A DNA stretch of 64,000 bases from Doryteuthis pealeii (GCA_023376005.1 CM042162.1:88831425-88895424); one strand, 5' to 3'; shown: positions 21,445 through 31,986, counted from the first letter of the stretch. Numbers and translations are program-made. The notes: generated by a model from the letters alone, not told the origin.

Positions 21445-21720
21445 CTTCAACATTTCTCGGAATTTTTGAGATGAGGCTTGATTATATTATTTGGATCATT
21501 GGGACTATTGTTCAAATCTCTATTGTTATCTGTACAATGTTTCGGCCGATGTGCCCTCCCGCCTTCTTCAGGGATTCCTTGTTGGACTCGGGAACTTTTT
21601 CGGACTTGGGAACCTGCATTTCGAACTCGGCAACCTTCAAAGTTACGTGATGGCTCCCGATCCCGATTACGACAAAAAGTTTCCCGAGTTCGAATAGAAG
21701 GTTCCCCAGTCAAAAAACGA
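21445..21720 (-). mobile_element. SINE family D, 5'-truncated copy D3
   Basis: Minus strand: minisatellite of TCCCGA-type units, hammerhead-like core CTGAAGA (21571-21565) and GAAA (21543-21540), then the GACAATAGT..GAATAAT tail. The tRNA head is missing. Confidence 0.6.
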
Positions 21721-21739
21721 CCCCGCGCCTGAAGAGAAT

Positions 21740-21761
21740 GCTCTTCTCTCTCTCTTCTCTC

Positions 21762-21805
<44 letters not shown>

Positions 21806-21931
21806 AATTCTCTTCTAACCTATCTATCTCTTTTTTACACGCTATTCCTCTCCTTATTTCATCCCCTCTCTTTATCTCTCACATTTTCTCTCTTTTTATA
21901 TATATATTTTTCTATGACACAAGGAAACTCA

Positions 21932-21990
<59 letters not shown>
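21740..21990. repeat. two (CT)n tracts
   Basis: CT runs at about 21742-21802 and 21934-21990 with pyrimidine-rich sequence between. Confidence 0.95.
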
Positions 21991-22344
21991 CTCTAATTCT
22001 CTCACTACCTATGTGTATGTGATAGGGAATGTGAATGTATCTAGAAGGGAATTAATTAGTCCTCGTTTCATAAGCGACTTTCTGTCTGGGAATTGGTATC
22101 CAAATTAGCGCCGTGAACGTTCGAGTCTCCCTTGCAGGCAATCACAGGGCACCTTAGAGTGGACACCCGCCATGGTGTGCCACAGGGTAAATGTGTTCAT
22201 CTGTCCCACTGAGCACTGGGGAAGGCCGACATGGATGCGGGGGGGGGCGATTAACATAGTCTGTCAGCTGCAATCGATTTTGGTCAAGGATCTCATTTCG
22301 ACAAAAGTAGACGATTATTTAGACAGTGAGGCAGACACCAAAGT
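21991..22344. other. no feature recognised
   Basis: GC-moderate sequence with a G run at 22240; no supported gene. Confidence 0.5.
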
Positions 22345-22354
22345 TATGTACATA

Positions 22355-22396
<42 letters not shown>
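22345..22396. repeat. (TA)n microsatellite
   Basis: TA run. Confidence 0.95.
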
Positions 22397-22399
<3 letters not shown>

Positions 22400-22548
22400 A
22401 AATAACAGATTAGGAGAAGTTCGGCAAAATGTGAGGAAGATTTAAGGGAAAAGTAATTAAAACACAATCACTCAGATTCAATTAATATTTCACTTCTGTT
22501 GGTTTTAGAAGCTTCATCAGATGAATGTTTATTATTTCAAAACAGATA
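22397..22548 (-). mobile_element. family F repeat with hammerhead, copy F1
   Basis: Minus strand holds the core described in the next entry; it also shares GTTTTGAAATAATAAA and GAAATATTAATTGAAT with F2. The Tc1 element begins immediately beyond it, probably having inserted into or beside this repeat. Confidence 0.55.
22476..22526 (-). ncRNA. hammerhead-like ribozyme motif F1
   Basis: Minus strand: helix I AT and ATTC (22526-22521) pair with AT and GAAT (22482-22476) around a bulge. The core is CTGATGA (22520-22514). Helix II is CTTCT / AGAAG (22511-22507, 22497-22493), set off by AG and T. GAAA is at 22491-22488. H17 is A (22483). The unpaired bases between core and helix II are unusual. Confidence 0.55.
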
Positions 22549-23838
22549 TACACTTGTGACCAAAATAAATGGCCAAGCAAGTATTATACATTTTATTGTA
22601 CAAAAAGCTAAATTAAACAAAATACAATTAAACAAAAAACAAAAACGATTCTTATATACACAGAACAAGACATTTACTTTAATAAATGCTTAGTATGGAA
22701 TCGCTTTCCCCTTTGATTTCTTTAAAATATTAATCCTATTCCATTCATTTTGCAGAGCTTCTCACAGTTTTTCTTTGTTCGAAAAAGTTCTTCCAGCCAA
22801 TGCACGAGATATTATGGCCCAAATATTCTTGATTGGGTTTAAATCGGGGCTTTGGCCAGTCCAAAACATCACATCAATTGAATTATCGGCAATCCATTTC
22901 TTAGTGACTTTAGCGGTGTGTGCAGGTGCATTATCTTGTTGAAAAATAATGTTATGGGATACTCCCAGCTTCTGGATACTTGGAAACAGTCCTGTTTCTA
23001 ATATTCGAATGTATTCCTTTGCATTGATTGACGCCCCACATCTAATAAGTTCCCAACTCCTGTGGCATTAAAAGTTCCCCATACCAATTTCCTCATTCCC
23101 GTGTTTCACTGTCGTTTTTATGCAACTTGGCGATAATCTTTCTCGGATCTTCGAATGCAGCGTTTGGGAGCATCACTAAAAAGACAAAATCTTGATTCAT
23201 CTGACCAAGAAACATTCCTAAACCATTCTGTATCTTCTTTCTTGCCATAACACGAGACAAATGTCTTTCTATCATTGATGTTCTTCTTAGATAATAATGG
23301 CTTCTTTGCGCACCTTTTTGAAGAAAATCCCATTTCCTTCAATCGTCTAGATATTGTCATTCTAGAAATGGAATTTCTGTCCGCTGTTTTGAATTGTTTG
23401 CTATGGTCAACATAAGTTTTCTTTCGGTCCTTCAAAACAGTCATTTTAAGCCTGTGGTCGTCCTTCACAGTGGATGCTCTAGGGTGACCACATCCAGATT
23501 TCCTTTTTACTGAACCTTCGATTTCTAACCTTTGACCAATTCGCTTCACAGCAGAGAGAGAGATGTTGTCACATTTTCTTTTTTCAAAATATCGAAAATC
23601 TGCTTGTAAGTCATATTAGACTGCCTTAATCCTGCAATTCGGTTTTTCATATCCTCACCCAGATGCGGTCTTACATTTTTAGGACTCATTTTTACCACTA
23701 AATTATTATATACTATAATATTAATGATCTGAAAAATAGGAATTTGCAGTTAAATTTCGTAAATTCCTGAAAAATATCGAAAAAAAATCTATTTTCTTCC
23801 TTCTTTCAATCTTGGCCATTTTTTCTGTTCACGAGTGT
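22549..23838 (-). mobile_element. Tc1-like transposon, inactive
   Basis: Imperfect inverted ends: ACACTTGTGACCAAAATAAA then TGGCCAAGC at 22549, and on the other side the complement of TGGCCATTTTTTCTG..CACGAGTGT ending at 23838. Both ends adjoin TA sequence, as expected for TA-target insertion. Length about 1.29 kb. One transposase gene on the minus strand, broken. Confidence 0.85.
22690..23689 (-). pseudogene. Tc1 transposase, frameshifted
   Basis: Starts at the ATG at 23689 (MSPKNVRPHLGED). The N-terminal helix-turn-helix region runs into a CT-repeat frameshift near 23555, where two extra bases disrupt the frame. It resumes as KRIGQRLEIEGSVKRKSG with GHPRAST, and continues through WSDESRF (first catalytic D). 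A further break lies around 23060-23115. Then FQQDNAPAHTAK (second D) and SPDLNPIKNIW follow. The third acidic residue of the DDE triad, normally E in PDLNPIEN, is K here. Normal Tc1 transposases are about 340 residues. This copy cannot make an active enzyme, though its ends could respond to a related transposase. Confidence 0.85.
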
Positions 23839-23863
23839 ATATATATACACGATATAATATAAT

Positions 23864-23924
<61 letters not shown>

Positions 23925-23935
23925 ATATATATATG
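23839..23935. repeat. (TA)n microsatellite
   Basis: Long TA-rich run abutting the Tc1 end. Confidence 0.95.
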
Positions 23936-24027
23936 GTTTCCTATAACTCCAAATAAAAGGGGAACCACTCTGATTGACTGATAAATTATTTATTTATTTA
24001 TTGATCTACTCGGAAAAAAGAACACGG

Positions 24028-24070
24028 GGTTAGGTTAGGGTTAGGGTTAGGGTTTAGGGTTTAGGCTTAG
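24028..24070 (+). repeat. interstitial TTAGGG-type tract
   Basis: About six GGGTTA or GGGTTTA units. Confidence 0.85.
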
Positions 24071-24179
24071 TTTAAAGGCAAAATGATGGGTAGATTGATT
24101 AACAGATAAAATTCATTCAGAGTGGTTCCTCTTTTATGTTGGTGTGATAGGAAATAATCATATACGATAAAATATATAT

Positions 24180-24300
24180 CTTTCTGTTTGAAATAATAAA
24201 TATTCCTTCTGATGAAGCCTCTAAGATCGACAGAGGTTAAATATTAATTGAATGTAATTGTTTGTATTTTGTTATTCACTTTTCCACATATTTTTCCTCA
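24180..24300 (+). mobile_element. family F repeat with hammerhead-like core, copy F2
   Basis: Core CTGATGA at 24209-24215. Helix II CCTCT / AGAGG (24218-24222, 24232-24236). Helix I ATTC (24202-24205) with GAAT (24250-24253). The position expected to be G12 is T (24238), so this copy should be catalytically dead. Confidence 0.5.
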
Positions 24301-24310
24301 TTTATATATA

Positions 24311-24612
24311 TACTAGAAGCGGCTACCCAGAATCGCCTTGGTAGAAGAAGGATTTTTTTTAAAGTTAGTCTCATAGATCTATAATTACTGAATAATAAGG
24401 ATGTCCCATTAAAATCCCCACGTAAAAAAGACCTTGTGCCGATCAGCCACTCTAAAAAGAAAAAATAATGTCTACTATTTACAACATTAAATGCAAAAAA
24501 AAATTCCATGCTGCTATCATTTAAATTTTATTCTTTAATTATCTTCACGAATATAAAGCCAATCTTCATTATTTTTGCTCAAAAACCAAGATATGATGAT
24601 AGTGAATATTTA
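24311..24612 (-). mobile_element. Helitron-like element family I, copy I1
   Basis: Begins ACTAGAAGCGGCTAC and aligns over about 300 bp with 59292-59595. CTAG next to a GC-rich stem suggests a Helitron 3' end; the hairpin is clearer in the second copy. Confidence 0.4.
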
Positions 24613-24654
24613 CATGCTAATAGTACCGGGTACTTACTTGATTGCATTTTAATC

Positions 24655-24655
<1 letters not shown>

Positions 24656-24704
<49 letters not shown>
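24656..24704. repeat. (TA)n microsatellite
   Basis: TA run. Confidence 0.95.
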
Positions 24705-24708
<4 letters not shown>

Positions 24709-25538
24709 AATAAGAGAAACTGAATCGCTAATAATTGCTGCTCAAAATAATGCCATAATGACAAAGTATATCAGAGCAGAAATTGATAAGACACATTAAT
24801 AAATGTAGACTGTGAGGTGACAGAGATGATAAATAAACCATGTATAAAGAGAATGTAGCAAACTAGCACAACGGGAATACAAAGCTAGGCGCGACTGGGT
24901 TGGAAAGATGATCCACTGGGAATTATTTAAAAACAAATTTGATCATACAACATTATTATTATAATGGAGCAGGATTGAGGCTGTGATCGACGCTAATGGC
25001 AGTTATTTTTAGTGAAACTTGTTGACATTAGTGTAATTTCCGTGCCTGTTGAATTTCCTTACAATCCATAACATTTTGTAGTTACCAAGTACTTTTTTTC
25101 CTTATTAAACTGTCAAATTTCTCCCGAAACCCTGTATAATATTTTTAAAAGGATCCACTCCTTTTTAGCATACTTGTTCGGTACCTAAACTTTGCAAAAA
25201 CGATCGATTCAAAGATGGTTTTGCTTTATGTACCATATTTTTTTTTTTCTTAAACAAAAAATTTTTCATTTCTTTTCAGCCAAAGAATGAATTGAACAAT
25301 TATTTTATTTAAGTATGGAGGGTGGTTTTTATTTTCTAAGATTGAGATCTTTCGATGTGAACTTTTAATTGTAAGTTTGCAATAATATGGAATCCGTCCA
25401 AAAAATGTAACACAAGAAGGGCATGTGTTGTGTTCTTCTTATCTTAATTAAGATCTTTTTTCATTCAAGACTTTAGATATTATTTCCGAATGTTAATCAA
25501 TCAGCCATTTTTTAAATCAGTGTCTTGTGATGTTCTTT
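24705..25538. other. no feature recognised
   Basis: AT-rich sequence without a supported gene or recurring repeat. Confidence 0.5.
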
Positions 25539-25793
25539 ATCATCATCATCATCATTATCATCATCATCAATCATCATGTCGTGCTAGTGGTACGGATATT
25601 TATGATAACTCGTGCCAATCGTCCCTGTCTTCTTTTCCCCGGCATGTCCTCTGAGCAGCATCCAGTATCCGCGCAGAGTTGGTCAGTGTACGTCATCATC
25701 ATCATTAACATCATCATCACCATCATCATGTCGTATAGACGGTACGGATTACCCCTTCTCTCTATCTATTCCCCCTTCTATCTATCTTCTCTC

Positions 25794-25846
<53 letters not shown>
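25539..25846. repeat. (CAT)n and (CT)n simple repeats
   Basis: CAT-type trinucleotide runs at 25539-25575 and 25693-25730, then CT runs from about 25785. Confidence 0.9.
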
Positions 25847-25848
<2 letters not shown>

Positions 25849-25863
25849 CACCGCTCTCTCGCA

Positions 25864-25984
25864 GCTTGCGGCCAAACCACGCTGAAAGTAACGGTTCTCG
25901 CTTGATCACCGAAGTTAAGCAGCGATGAGACTGTTAAATACTTAGATTGGGGGACCATTTAAGCAACAGCAGGTACTGTAAGTA
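25864..25984 (+). pseudogene. 5S ribosomal RNA, degenerate copy
   Basis: 121 bp aligning to animal 5S rRNA from the GC(T/C)T(A/G)CGGCCA start. It keeps ACCACGCTGAAAGTA, GGTTCTCG, TGATCACCGAAGTTAAGCAG and TACTTAGATTGGGGGACC, and ends near the usual 3' end. Substitutions in the internal control region and in the 3' half (TTTAAGCAACAGCAGG in place of the usual GGGAATACC-type sequence) make it unlikely to be functional rRNA. It abuts SINE A2. It could be a retroposed 5S copy or the head of a 5S-derived SINE. Confidence 0.8.
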
Positions 25985-26212
25985 AAGTAAATTCGACGGA
26001 GTGGCCTAAAGTCGGTATCAGCCATACAGCGAGGCAGTCTATCCCCTTTTCACTAGCGCTAGACAAAGGAGTCTGGGGTGGAGTGCCACACCTACTATCA
26101 GCTTCTCACTTTACCGCAAATATCCCAGTGCTACTCATGCGCTGAGTTTCGAGGGCCATTATCAAACCAGAAATCTTGCAAGGCAAGTGCTCTCCCGACT
26201 TAACCGGCTCTT
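25985..26212 (-). mobile_element. SINE family A, copy A2
   Basis: Full-length minus-strand copy (tail ATTCGACGGAGTGGCC at the left, tRNA-like head at the right end). Its tail lies directly against the 5S-like sequence. Confidence 0.75.
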
Positions 26213-26297
26213 TAACTGTAAGTAAACCAAATATCTAAATAACTTGATTCGGCGGTAAATGAGGCGAAAGGTGTGGATATGCCGTAAAAAAAAACAA

Positions 26298-26400
<103 letters not shown>

Positions 26401-26519
26401 ACACCTCCATTCCTATCAACCATTGTGTTTGCATTTCTCTAAATTATTAGTTCTCTGGTGTGTCTTCATCATAGTGTTGACGCTCTTCGTTGTGAGTTCC
26501 ATATCTGTTCTTGTTGAAT

Positions 26520-26845
26520 CAGGAACACGGGGACATATTTTCGTGTACACAACTTTATTTCCAGACCCCATTTAATCCACTCTGTCGGCTGCAGCTGTAG
26601 TTTACGCCACCATCAATTCTCCTCCTTCCAGCCTCCACATCCATTAATATACTTTGAAAAAAAAAAAACTTGAACCCATCACCCCTGATGATGGCACTGT
26701 AAAGTGCCGAAAGTACTCGGGATATGAACTTTGGTGGACTAATCCACGAATTCCATCCAAATATAAAAAAGTTGGCCAGAAAACTTGAAAAGATCATCAA
26801 GAAAATCGTTAAATTGGAGACGTGCCCTTTTGTTTTATTCAACAT
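26520..26845 (+). mobile_element. candidate retroelement fragment with hammerhead
   Basis: A CCTGATTC-type inverted block near 26516 and the ribozyme motif at 26682-26721 are followed by about 120 bp leading to a TA run. No protein remnant was seen. Only the ribozyme supports element status. Confidence 0.35.
26682..26721 (+). ncRNA. hammerhead-like ribozyme motif
   Basis: Helix I CCC (26682-26684) with GGG (26719-26721), extendable beyond an internal loop by CAT / ATG. Core CTGATGA (26685-26691), one extra T, helix II GGCACT / AGTGCC (26693-26698, 26703-26708), GAA (26709-26711). Helix III is self-complementary AGTACT (26712-26717), and H17 is C (26718). Confidence 0.65.
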
Positions 26846-26847
26846 GC

Positions 26848-26892
<45 letters not shown>
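26846..26892. repeat. (TA)n microsatellite
   Basis: TA run. Confidence 0.95.
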
Positions 26893-26895
<3 letters not shown>

Positions 26896-27319
26896 TATGA
26901 TTAGTTGGATGCTCATGAGAAAGTTTAAATGTTTTTTCTTCAAAATATACCCAAAGAGAATTAATATCTAAAAGGAGATCAGTCACTTGTTATTGCGTAT
27001 ATCGAGATCAATAATGGATTCTTTTTTGTCAGGCTCAACAAAGAATGCATGTCTGAAGCTGTGGAAATGGAATCGACCTTCTCCTCTAAAATTCAATGTC
27101 ATTTAATAACGTCCCTTTCTTCATAGATCGACCTTATTTGCCTCCAGTTCAAATTAGATCGCAAAAGTTTTGGCTCATTTCCAAATGTTCTTCCTTAAAA
27201 GAGAAATAAACATCGATTTTTACTCGTTAGCCATAATACAAAGTTGCGGGCAGTTCCACGGTCATTTCTTTCGATTCAGTTCAAGATTTTATTTTCTTCT
27301 TCTTTCTTCTTCCCTTTCT
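26893..27319. other. no feature recognised
   Basis: Ordinary AT-rich sequence; no supported gene. Confidence 0.5.
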
Positions 27320-27436
27320 TATAGAAACCCCACCATGATGTATGTACTCGAACTTCCAATAAACAGATAACCCACCGCTGGGGGGAGTTTTATAAAAAAT
27401 AAATGATAAAATGCACGACAGTGGAGGTAGGGAGTA

Positions 27437-27480
<44 letters not shown>

Positions 27481-28545
27481 TTGCAATCTTCTTTGTCCTT
27501 TTTCTGCTTTTGTCCTTTCTTCCTTTTTCATTTTTTCTTTCCTTTTTTTTCTGATTTTCTTTTGTCATCCTCGTTCACCGTTTCTTTCTTTTTCTTTCTT
27601 TTCCTCTTTCTTTCTTTCTTTCTTTTTTCTTCTTTTCTTTCTTTCTTCTTTCTGCATTCTTCTTTGTCCGTTCTCTGCTTTTGTCCTTTCTTCTCTTTTT
27701 CATTTTTTTTCTTTCTTTTTTCTTTTTCTGACTTTTTTCGTCATCGCTCGTTCATCGTTTCTTTCTTTCTTTCTTTTTTTCCCCTTTCTTCTTCTTTCTT
27801 TTTTTTTTCTTTCTTTCTTTCTTTCTTGCAATCTTCTTTTCTTTCTGCTTTGTTCTTTCTTTCTTTTTTTTTTTTTTTTCTTTTTCTTCTTTTTGACTTT
27901 CTTTTGTCATCGCTCGTTTATTTCGTTCTTCTTTCTTCTGTTTTTTCTTTCTTTTTTTTCTTCTTCTTCTTTTTTTTTATAATTTCCTCTCGTTCATTGT
28001 TTTTCTTTCTTATTCTTTGTTTATTTTTTCCCCATTCTTCAATGTTTGTTTATTTCTTTTGTCATCTTCTCTCATTTATCGTTTCTTTCTTTCTTTTTCT
28101 TCTTTCTTTCTTTCTTTCTGTCTTCATTGTTTGTTTCTTTCTTTTGTCATCTTCTCTCGTTCATCGTTTCTTGTTTCTTTTGTTTCTTTCTTTTTTTTTT
28201 CTTCATTTCCTTTTTCTTCTTCTTTCTTTTTTCTTTTTGTTTCTTTCTTTTGCCATCTTCCTATTTATCGTTTCTTTCTTTTTCTTTTCTTTTCTTTTTC
28301 TTCTTTCTTCTTTCTTTTTCTTTTCTTCTTTTTCTTTTTCTTCTTTTCTTTTTTTCTTTCTCTTTCTTCTTTCTTTTTTTCTTTTCTTCTCTCTTTTCTT
28401 TGTATATAACACTGAATATCTTTCAAAAGAGCAGTCGATGATAAGCCAGTTTGTAAATATTTTCATAACAGACCCCAACAATCTAAATTACTTTTCTGAA
28501 AAAAAGAGTATCAGTACCAAACTAAGTGACATGTGGAAATGATAA
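27320..28545 (+). repeat. family S repeat, copy 1, with ~1 kb CTTT-rich tract
   Basis: The left flank (ATAAACAGATAACCCACC...GACAGTGGAGGTAGGGAG) and right flank (GTATATAACACTGAA...TTTGTAAATATTTTC) match copy 2 at 28990-29950. Between them, 27435-28400 is almost entirely C and T on this strand. The 379-aa frame rich in F, S and L is translation of this tract. Confidence 0.8.
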
Positions 28546-28654
28546 TCATTAGCAAGACCTGTGGATATAACACAGTATGAAAATTTAATTATTACAATGT
28601 CTGATATGTTTACTTAAAAGCTATTTCTGAATACTTCAATGTATAAAAAGTATA

Positions 28655-28716
28655 ATAGAGAGAGAGGGGGAGAGGGAGAGGGAGGAAAGAAAGAGAGAGA
28701 TAGGATCGAAGGAAAT

Positions 28717-28758
<42 letters not shown>

Positions 28759-28925
28759 AGAGAGAGAGAGAGGGGGTAAAGACTGGATTAAACTGATGGG
28801 AGATAAAGAAGAGAAAACAACGTCTGTATGTGAGATGGAAAGAGATAGAGAGGGATATATATATATATATATATATAATATATTATATATAGAGAGAGAG
28901 AAGAGAGAGAGAGAGAGAGGGGGTG
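28655..28925. repeat. GA-rich simple repeats with TA core
   Basis: Several GA runs and one TA run. Confidence 0.95.
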
Positions 28926-28989
28926 TTGGGGAGAAATGCCCAAAAAAGAAAGAAACCTCAGTGCCAGGATCGACTGAGTGGCATAAAGG

Positions 28990-29281
28990 TGATTATCTAA
29001 AAAAAAGTCCACCTTGACGTATTTACACGATGTTCCGATAAACAGATAGTTCACACCCGTGGGTGAGTTTTTAACAAATAGAATGTTCGACAGTGGAGAG
29101 TAGGGAAGAGTACTTTTTTTCTTGCTTTTGCTTTCTTTCTTTCTTTTTCCTTCTATCTTTCTTTTATTGTTATTTCTTTCTTTTATCATCTTCTCTCATT
29201 CAACGTTTCTTTCTTTATTTATCCTTTAAATTTCTTTATTTTCTTTTGTTACAGTCCCTTGTTCATCGTTTCTTTATTTTT

Positions 29282-29317
<36 letters not shown>

Positions 29318-29950
29318 TCCTGCCCATTCTTCATACTTTCTTTCCTTCTTTGTCATCTTCTCTCGTTCATTGTATCTTTCTGTCTTTTTACTCATTTCTT
29401 TCTTTTTTCTCATTTCTTTGGGTTTTTTTCCTTTCTTTCTTTTTTAGTCGACTTTTCTTATTCATCGTATATTTCTTTATTTTTTCCTCATTTCTTTCTT
29501 TCTTTTTTCTTACCCATTCTTCATACTTTCTTTCCTTCTTTGTCATCTTCTCTCGTTCATCGTATCTTTCTTCTTTATTACTCATTTCTTTCTTTTTTCT
29601 CACTTTCTTTGGGTTTTTTTCCTTTCTTTCTTTCTTAGTCTCTTTTCTCGTTCATCGTATAATTCTTTATTTTTTCCTCATTTCTTTCTTTCTTTCTTCC
29701 TATCTCATCCCCTTCATTGTTTATCTCTTTCTTTATTTTTTCTTTCTTTCTTTTTCCCGATTCTTCTTTCTTTCTTCTGTCATCTCTCGTTCATCGTCTC
29801 TTTCGTTCTTTCTTCATTCTTTCTTTCTCAGTATATAACAAACTGAACATTTTTAAGGTGCAGTCAATAATAAACAGTTTGTAAATATTTTCCTAACAGA
29901 CCCAAACAGTCTGAATTATTTTGTTAAAAAAATAACGGTGTCAAGCTGAG
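28990..29950 (+). repeat. family S repeat, copy 2, with ~0.7 kb CTTT-rich tract
   Basis: Same flanks as copy 1. The pyrimidine tract spans about 29110-29830 and contains a repeated ~155-bp block (TCTCGTTCAT.GTATCTTTC near 29360 and 29550). Confidence 0.8.
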
Positions 29951-30169
29951 CACGTCCCTTAATTTTTTATAGTCACGTTCCAAGATTGTGTTCTTATCTT
30001 AGGGTAACTGTCCTTCTTTAACGGACCAAGCATACACAAATACCAACAACCATCACTATCATCTGTACTGAAAATAACACGGAAGATTTAGTAAATATAG
30101 ATAGACTACTCGACTGTCTATTTGGGTTTCATTGGACGAGTTCAACTTTCTTGTCTTTCTTTTCTTACA
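29951..30169. other. no feature recognised
   Basis: Unique-looking sequence; no gene. Confidence 0.5.
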
Positions 30170-30262
30170 ACAATCGGTGACCCGAATTCAAAACCTATTT
30201 GAAGCTTTTTGAGCTTCACTTCATTTCCCAAAACGATAACCGTTACACCACAAAGAAAAATT
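30170..30262 (-). mobile_element. tRNA-like head fragment (SINE)
   Basis: Minus strand GTGGTGTAACGGTTATCG and, about 45 nt on, TTTGAATTCGGGTCACC fit A-box and B-box positions. Resembles the head of family B. Confidence 0.5.
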
Positions 30263-30274
30263 GGTTGGTTGGAT

Positions 30275-30335
30275 TTTACGGCATGTCAACACTTGAGTTA
30301 TTTTATACCGGAGATGTTTTCGTTTAATTATTCTT
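30275..30335 (+). mobile_element. family C terminal fragment
   Basis: TTGGTTGGTTGGATTTTACGG start block. Confidence 0.6.
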
Positions 30336-30348
30336 TAACCCATTTATT

Positions 30349-30890
30349 CTTACCTTAAAATTGTACTTGTACATTATTTAAAATTAACTTAATTATTACT
30401 GAATAGATATTTTAGAATATTTTCATGTTAAAACATGCAGTCCTAAGGATTTGAACAATTTGGCAAAAAATGGGTATCATTTACAGTGATTCGATAATGG
30501 CAAACCATTTACTTCCTGTTTCTTCCCAAACAAAACAAAAAAGGGAAATCAGTCTCATTGATTTATTCCTTTCTTTTTTTTTCTTTTAAGATTTTTCTGG
30601 CCGAATTTCATTGTTTAAAATATATTAAAAATAAACATGTATCATACATCAAAATGAGGTTGATCCTCTGTGGATCACATCCCTACTTCACATAGTCACC
30701 ATTTCTCTCAATAGCAATGTTTCATCTTTGAATGAAGGTAATCTTGAACTTTAAGTGACTAAATTCCTACCATAAAATTGTACTTTACATTATTTAAAAT
30801 GAACTGAATTGATACTAAATAAACATTTTATATTTTCGTGTTAAAACATGCAGTCCTAAGGATTTTAACAATTTGGCAATTTGGCAATTT
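30349..30890 (+). repeat. direct repeat pair of ~120 bp
   Basis: 30349-30466 and 30766-30887 share ACATTATTTAAAAT, TGTTAAAACATGCAGTCC and TAAGGATTT. A related sequence forms part of the fold-back at 62754-63126. Confidence 0.7.
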
Positions 30891-30955
30891 CTTATTTAAC
30901 CCATAGATGGAACCCTAGCATGTACTGCCACTTCGGGTCAGTAATAGTGATAATA
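30891..30955 (+). mobile_element. family C internal fragment
   Basis: TTTAACCCATAGATGGAACCC block. Confidence 0.55.
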
Positions 30956-30989
30956 GTGTCATCGTATGAACTTCGCATATATGTTTTTA

Positions 30990-31258
30990 TCCAACTCCTC
31001 CACTTTAACAGGATGCGAGACAAGGTCAATTCTATACGGAATTTAACAGGTTTGAATTCAAAGTTTTCCTTCTCATAAACCGGTTACCTTACCAAGGATG
31101 AGACTGGTATAATGCTTATCGTCGGAGAAAATGGACATGTTGTCCTCAGATCTCTAACCTTGGTATGGCAACCGGCCTAGAAGAAAGAAAACTCTGAATT
31201 CAAATTTGTTAAATTCCGTTTAAGAAATTGACCTTGCGTTGCATCCTGCACACGCCCT
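30990..31258. mobile_element. two SINE B tails in inverted orientation
   Basis: 30995-31100 carries the family B tail in minus orientation and 31160-31258 in plus orientation, with ~60 bp of unrelated sequence between. Neither has a tRNA head. Confidence 0.65.
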
Positions 31259-31610
31259 AGCACCTATATGATTGTCCCAACCGTGCTATTAAGGCAAGTC
31301 CCAACTGTTTTTACTATATATGTACTAGAAGGCGGTGGCTCAGGGTCTTATTTTCCTGGGTATGACGTTAAACCCAATCTGATGATGATGTTACGGTTTT
31401 GGAGCTCTAAGGAATGTGTAGTAGACCTACATAACAATTACTCCCAGGTTGACTCTGATCCGGAGTGGTAGTAACTGTTAGGGTCTTTTCTAAGGGTTAA
31501 ATCGAACAAAAGGAGATTTAAAAGGTGTTTAAATAATTAGTAAAAAAATTAAGTACCATAAAATAACCCCATAAGGGTTAACATGCCATAAAATCTAATC
31601 AACCAATAAA
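31258..31610 (-). mobile_element. family C element, partial copy C6
   Basis: Runs from AGCACCTATATGATTGTCCC to the CATGCCATAAAATC end block. Confidence 0.7.
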
Positions 31611-31659
31611 ACTTCTTCAATGACAAATAATAAACTGAACATTAAGTCTGCACTTTACT

Positions 31660-31875
31660 TTACTTGAACCACAAGGTCCCTAGTTCGATACCGTCCCTCG
31701 TCAACTCAGCGTATGAGTAGCACAGGGATCTATGCGGCAAAGTAAGGAACTGATGGTAGGTGTGACCAACCTCAGACGCAAAAACAATCTCCTTGGTCTA
31801 GCGCTAAGTGAAAAGAGGATAGACTCCCTCGGTGATTGGCTGATGCCGACTTTAACCCACCCCGACGACTTTACT
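31660..31875 (+). mobile_element. SINE family A, copy A3 (5'-truncated)
   Basis: B-box-like AGTTCGATACCG at about 31681, full body and CCCGACGACTTTAC tail. The A-box part is missing. Confidence 0.75.
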
Positions 31876-31986
31876 TTACTTATTATTCATTTATTCATTT
31901 ATTTGCAAGGAGCGAGAATTCGTTAGAGATAAATAATGATAATCTAAATCATGATAAAGAGAAACGTAATGTCTAGATTAAACAAT

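Noticed and set aside
21725..21760. CTGAAGAGAATGCTCTTC resembling a hammerhead core
   Set aside because: No GAAA follows the hairpin; it runs into a CT repeat.
27403..28542. 379-residue F/S/L-rich frame that could be taken for a membrane protein
   Set aside because: Translation of a CTTT tract; the hydrophobic composition follows from the simple repeat.
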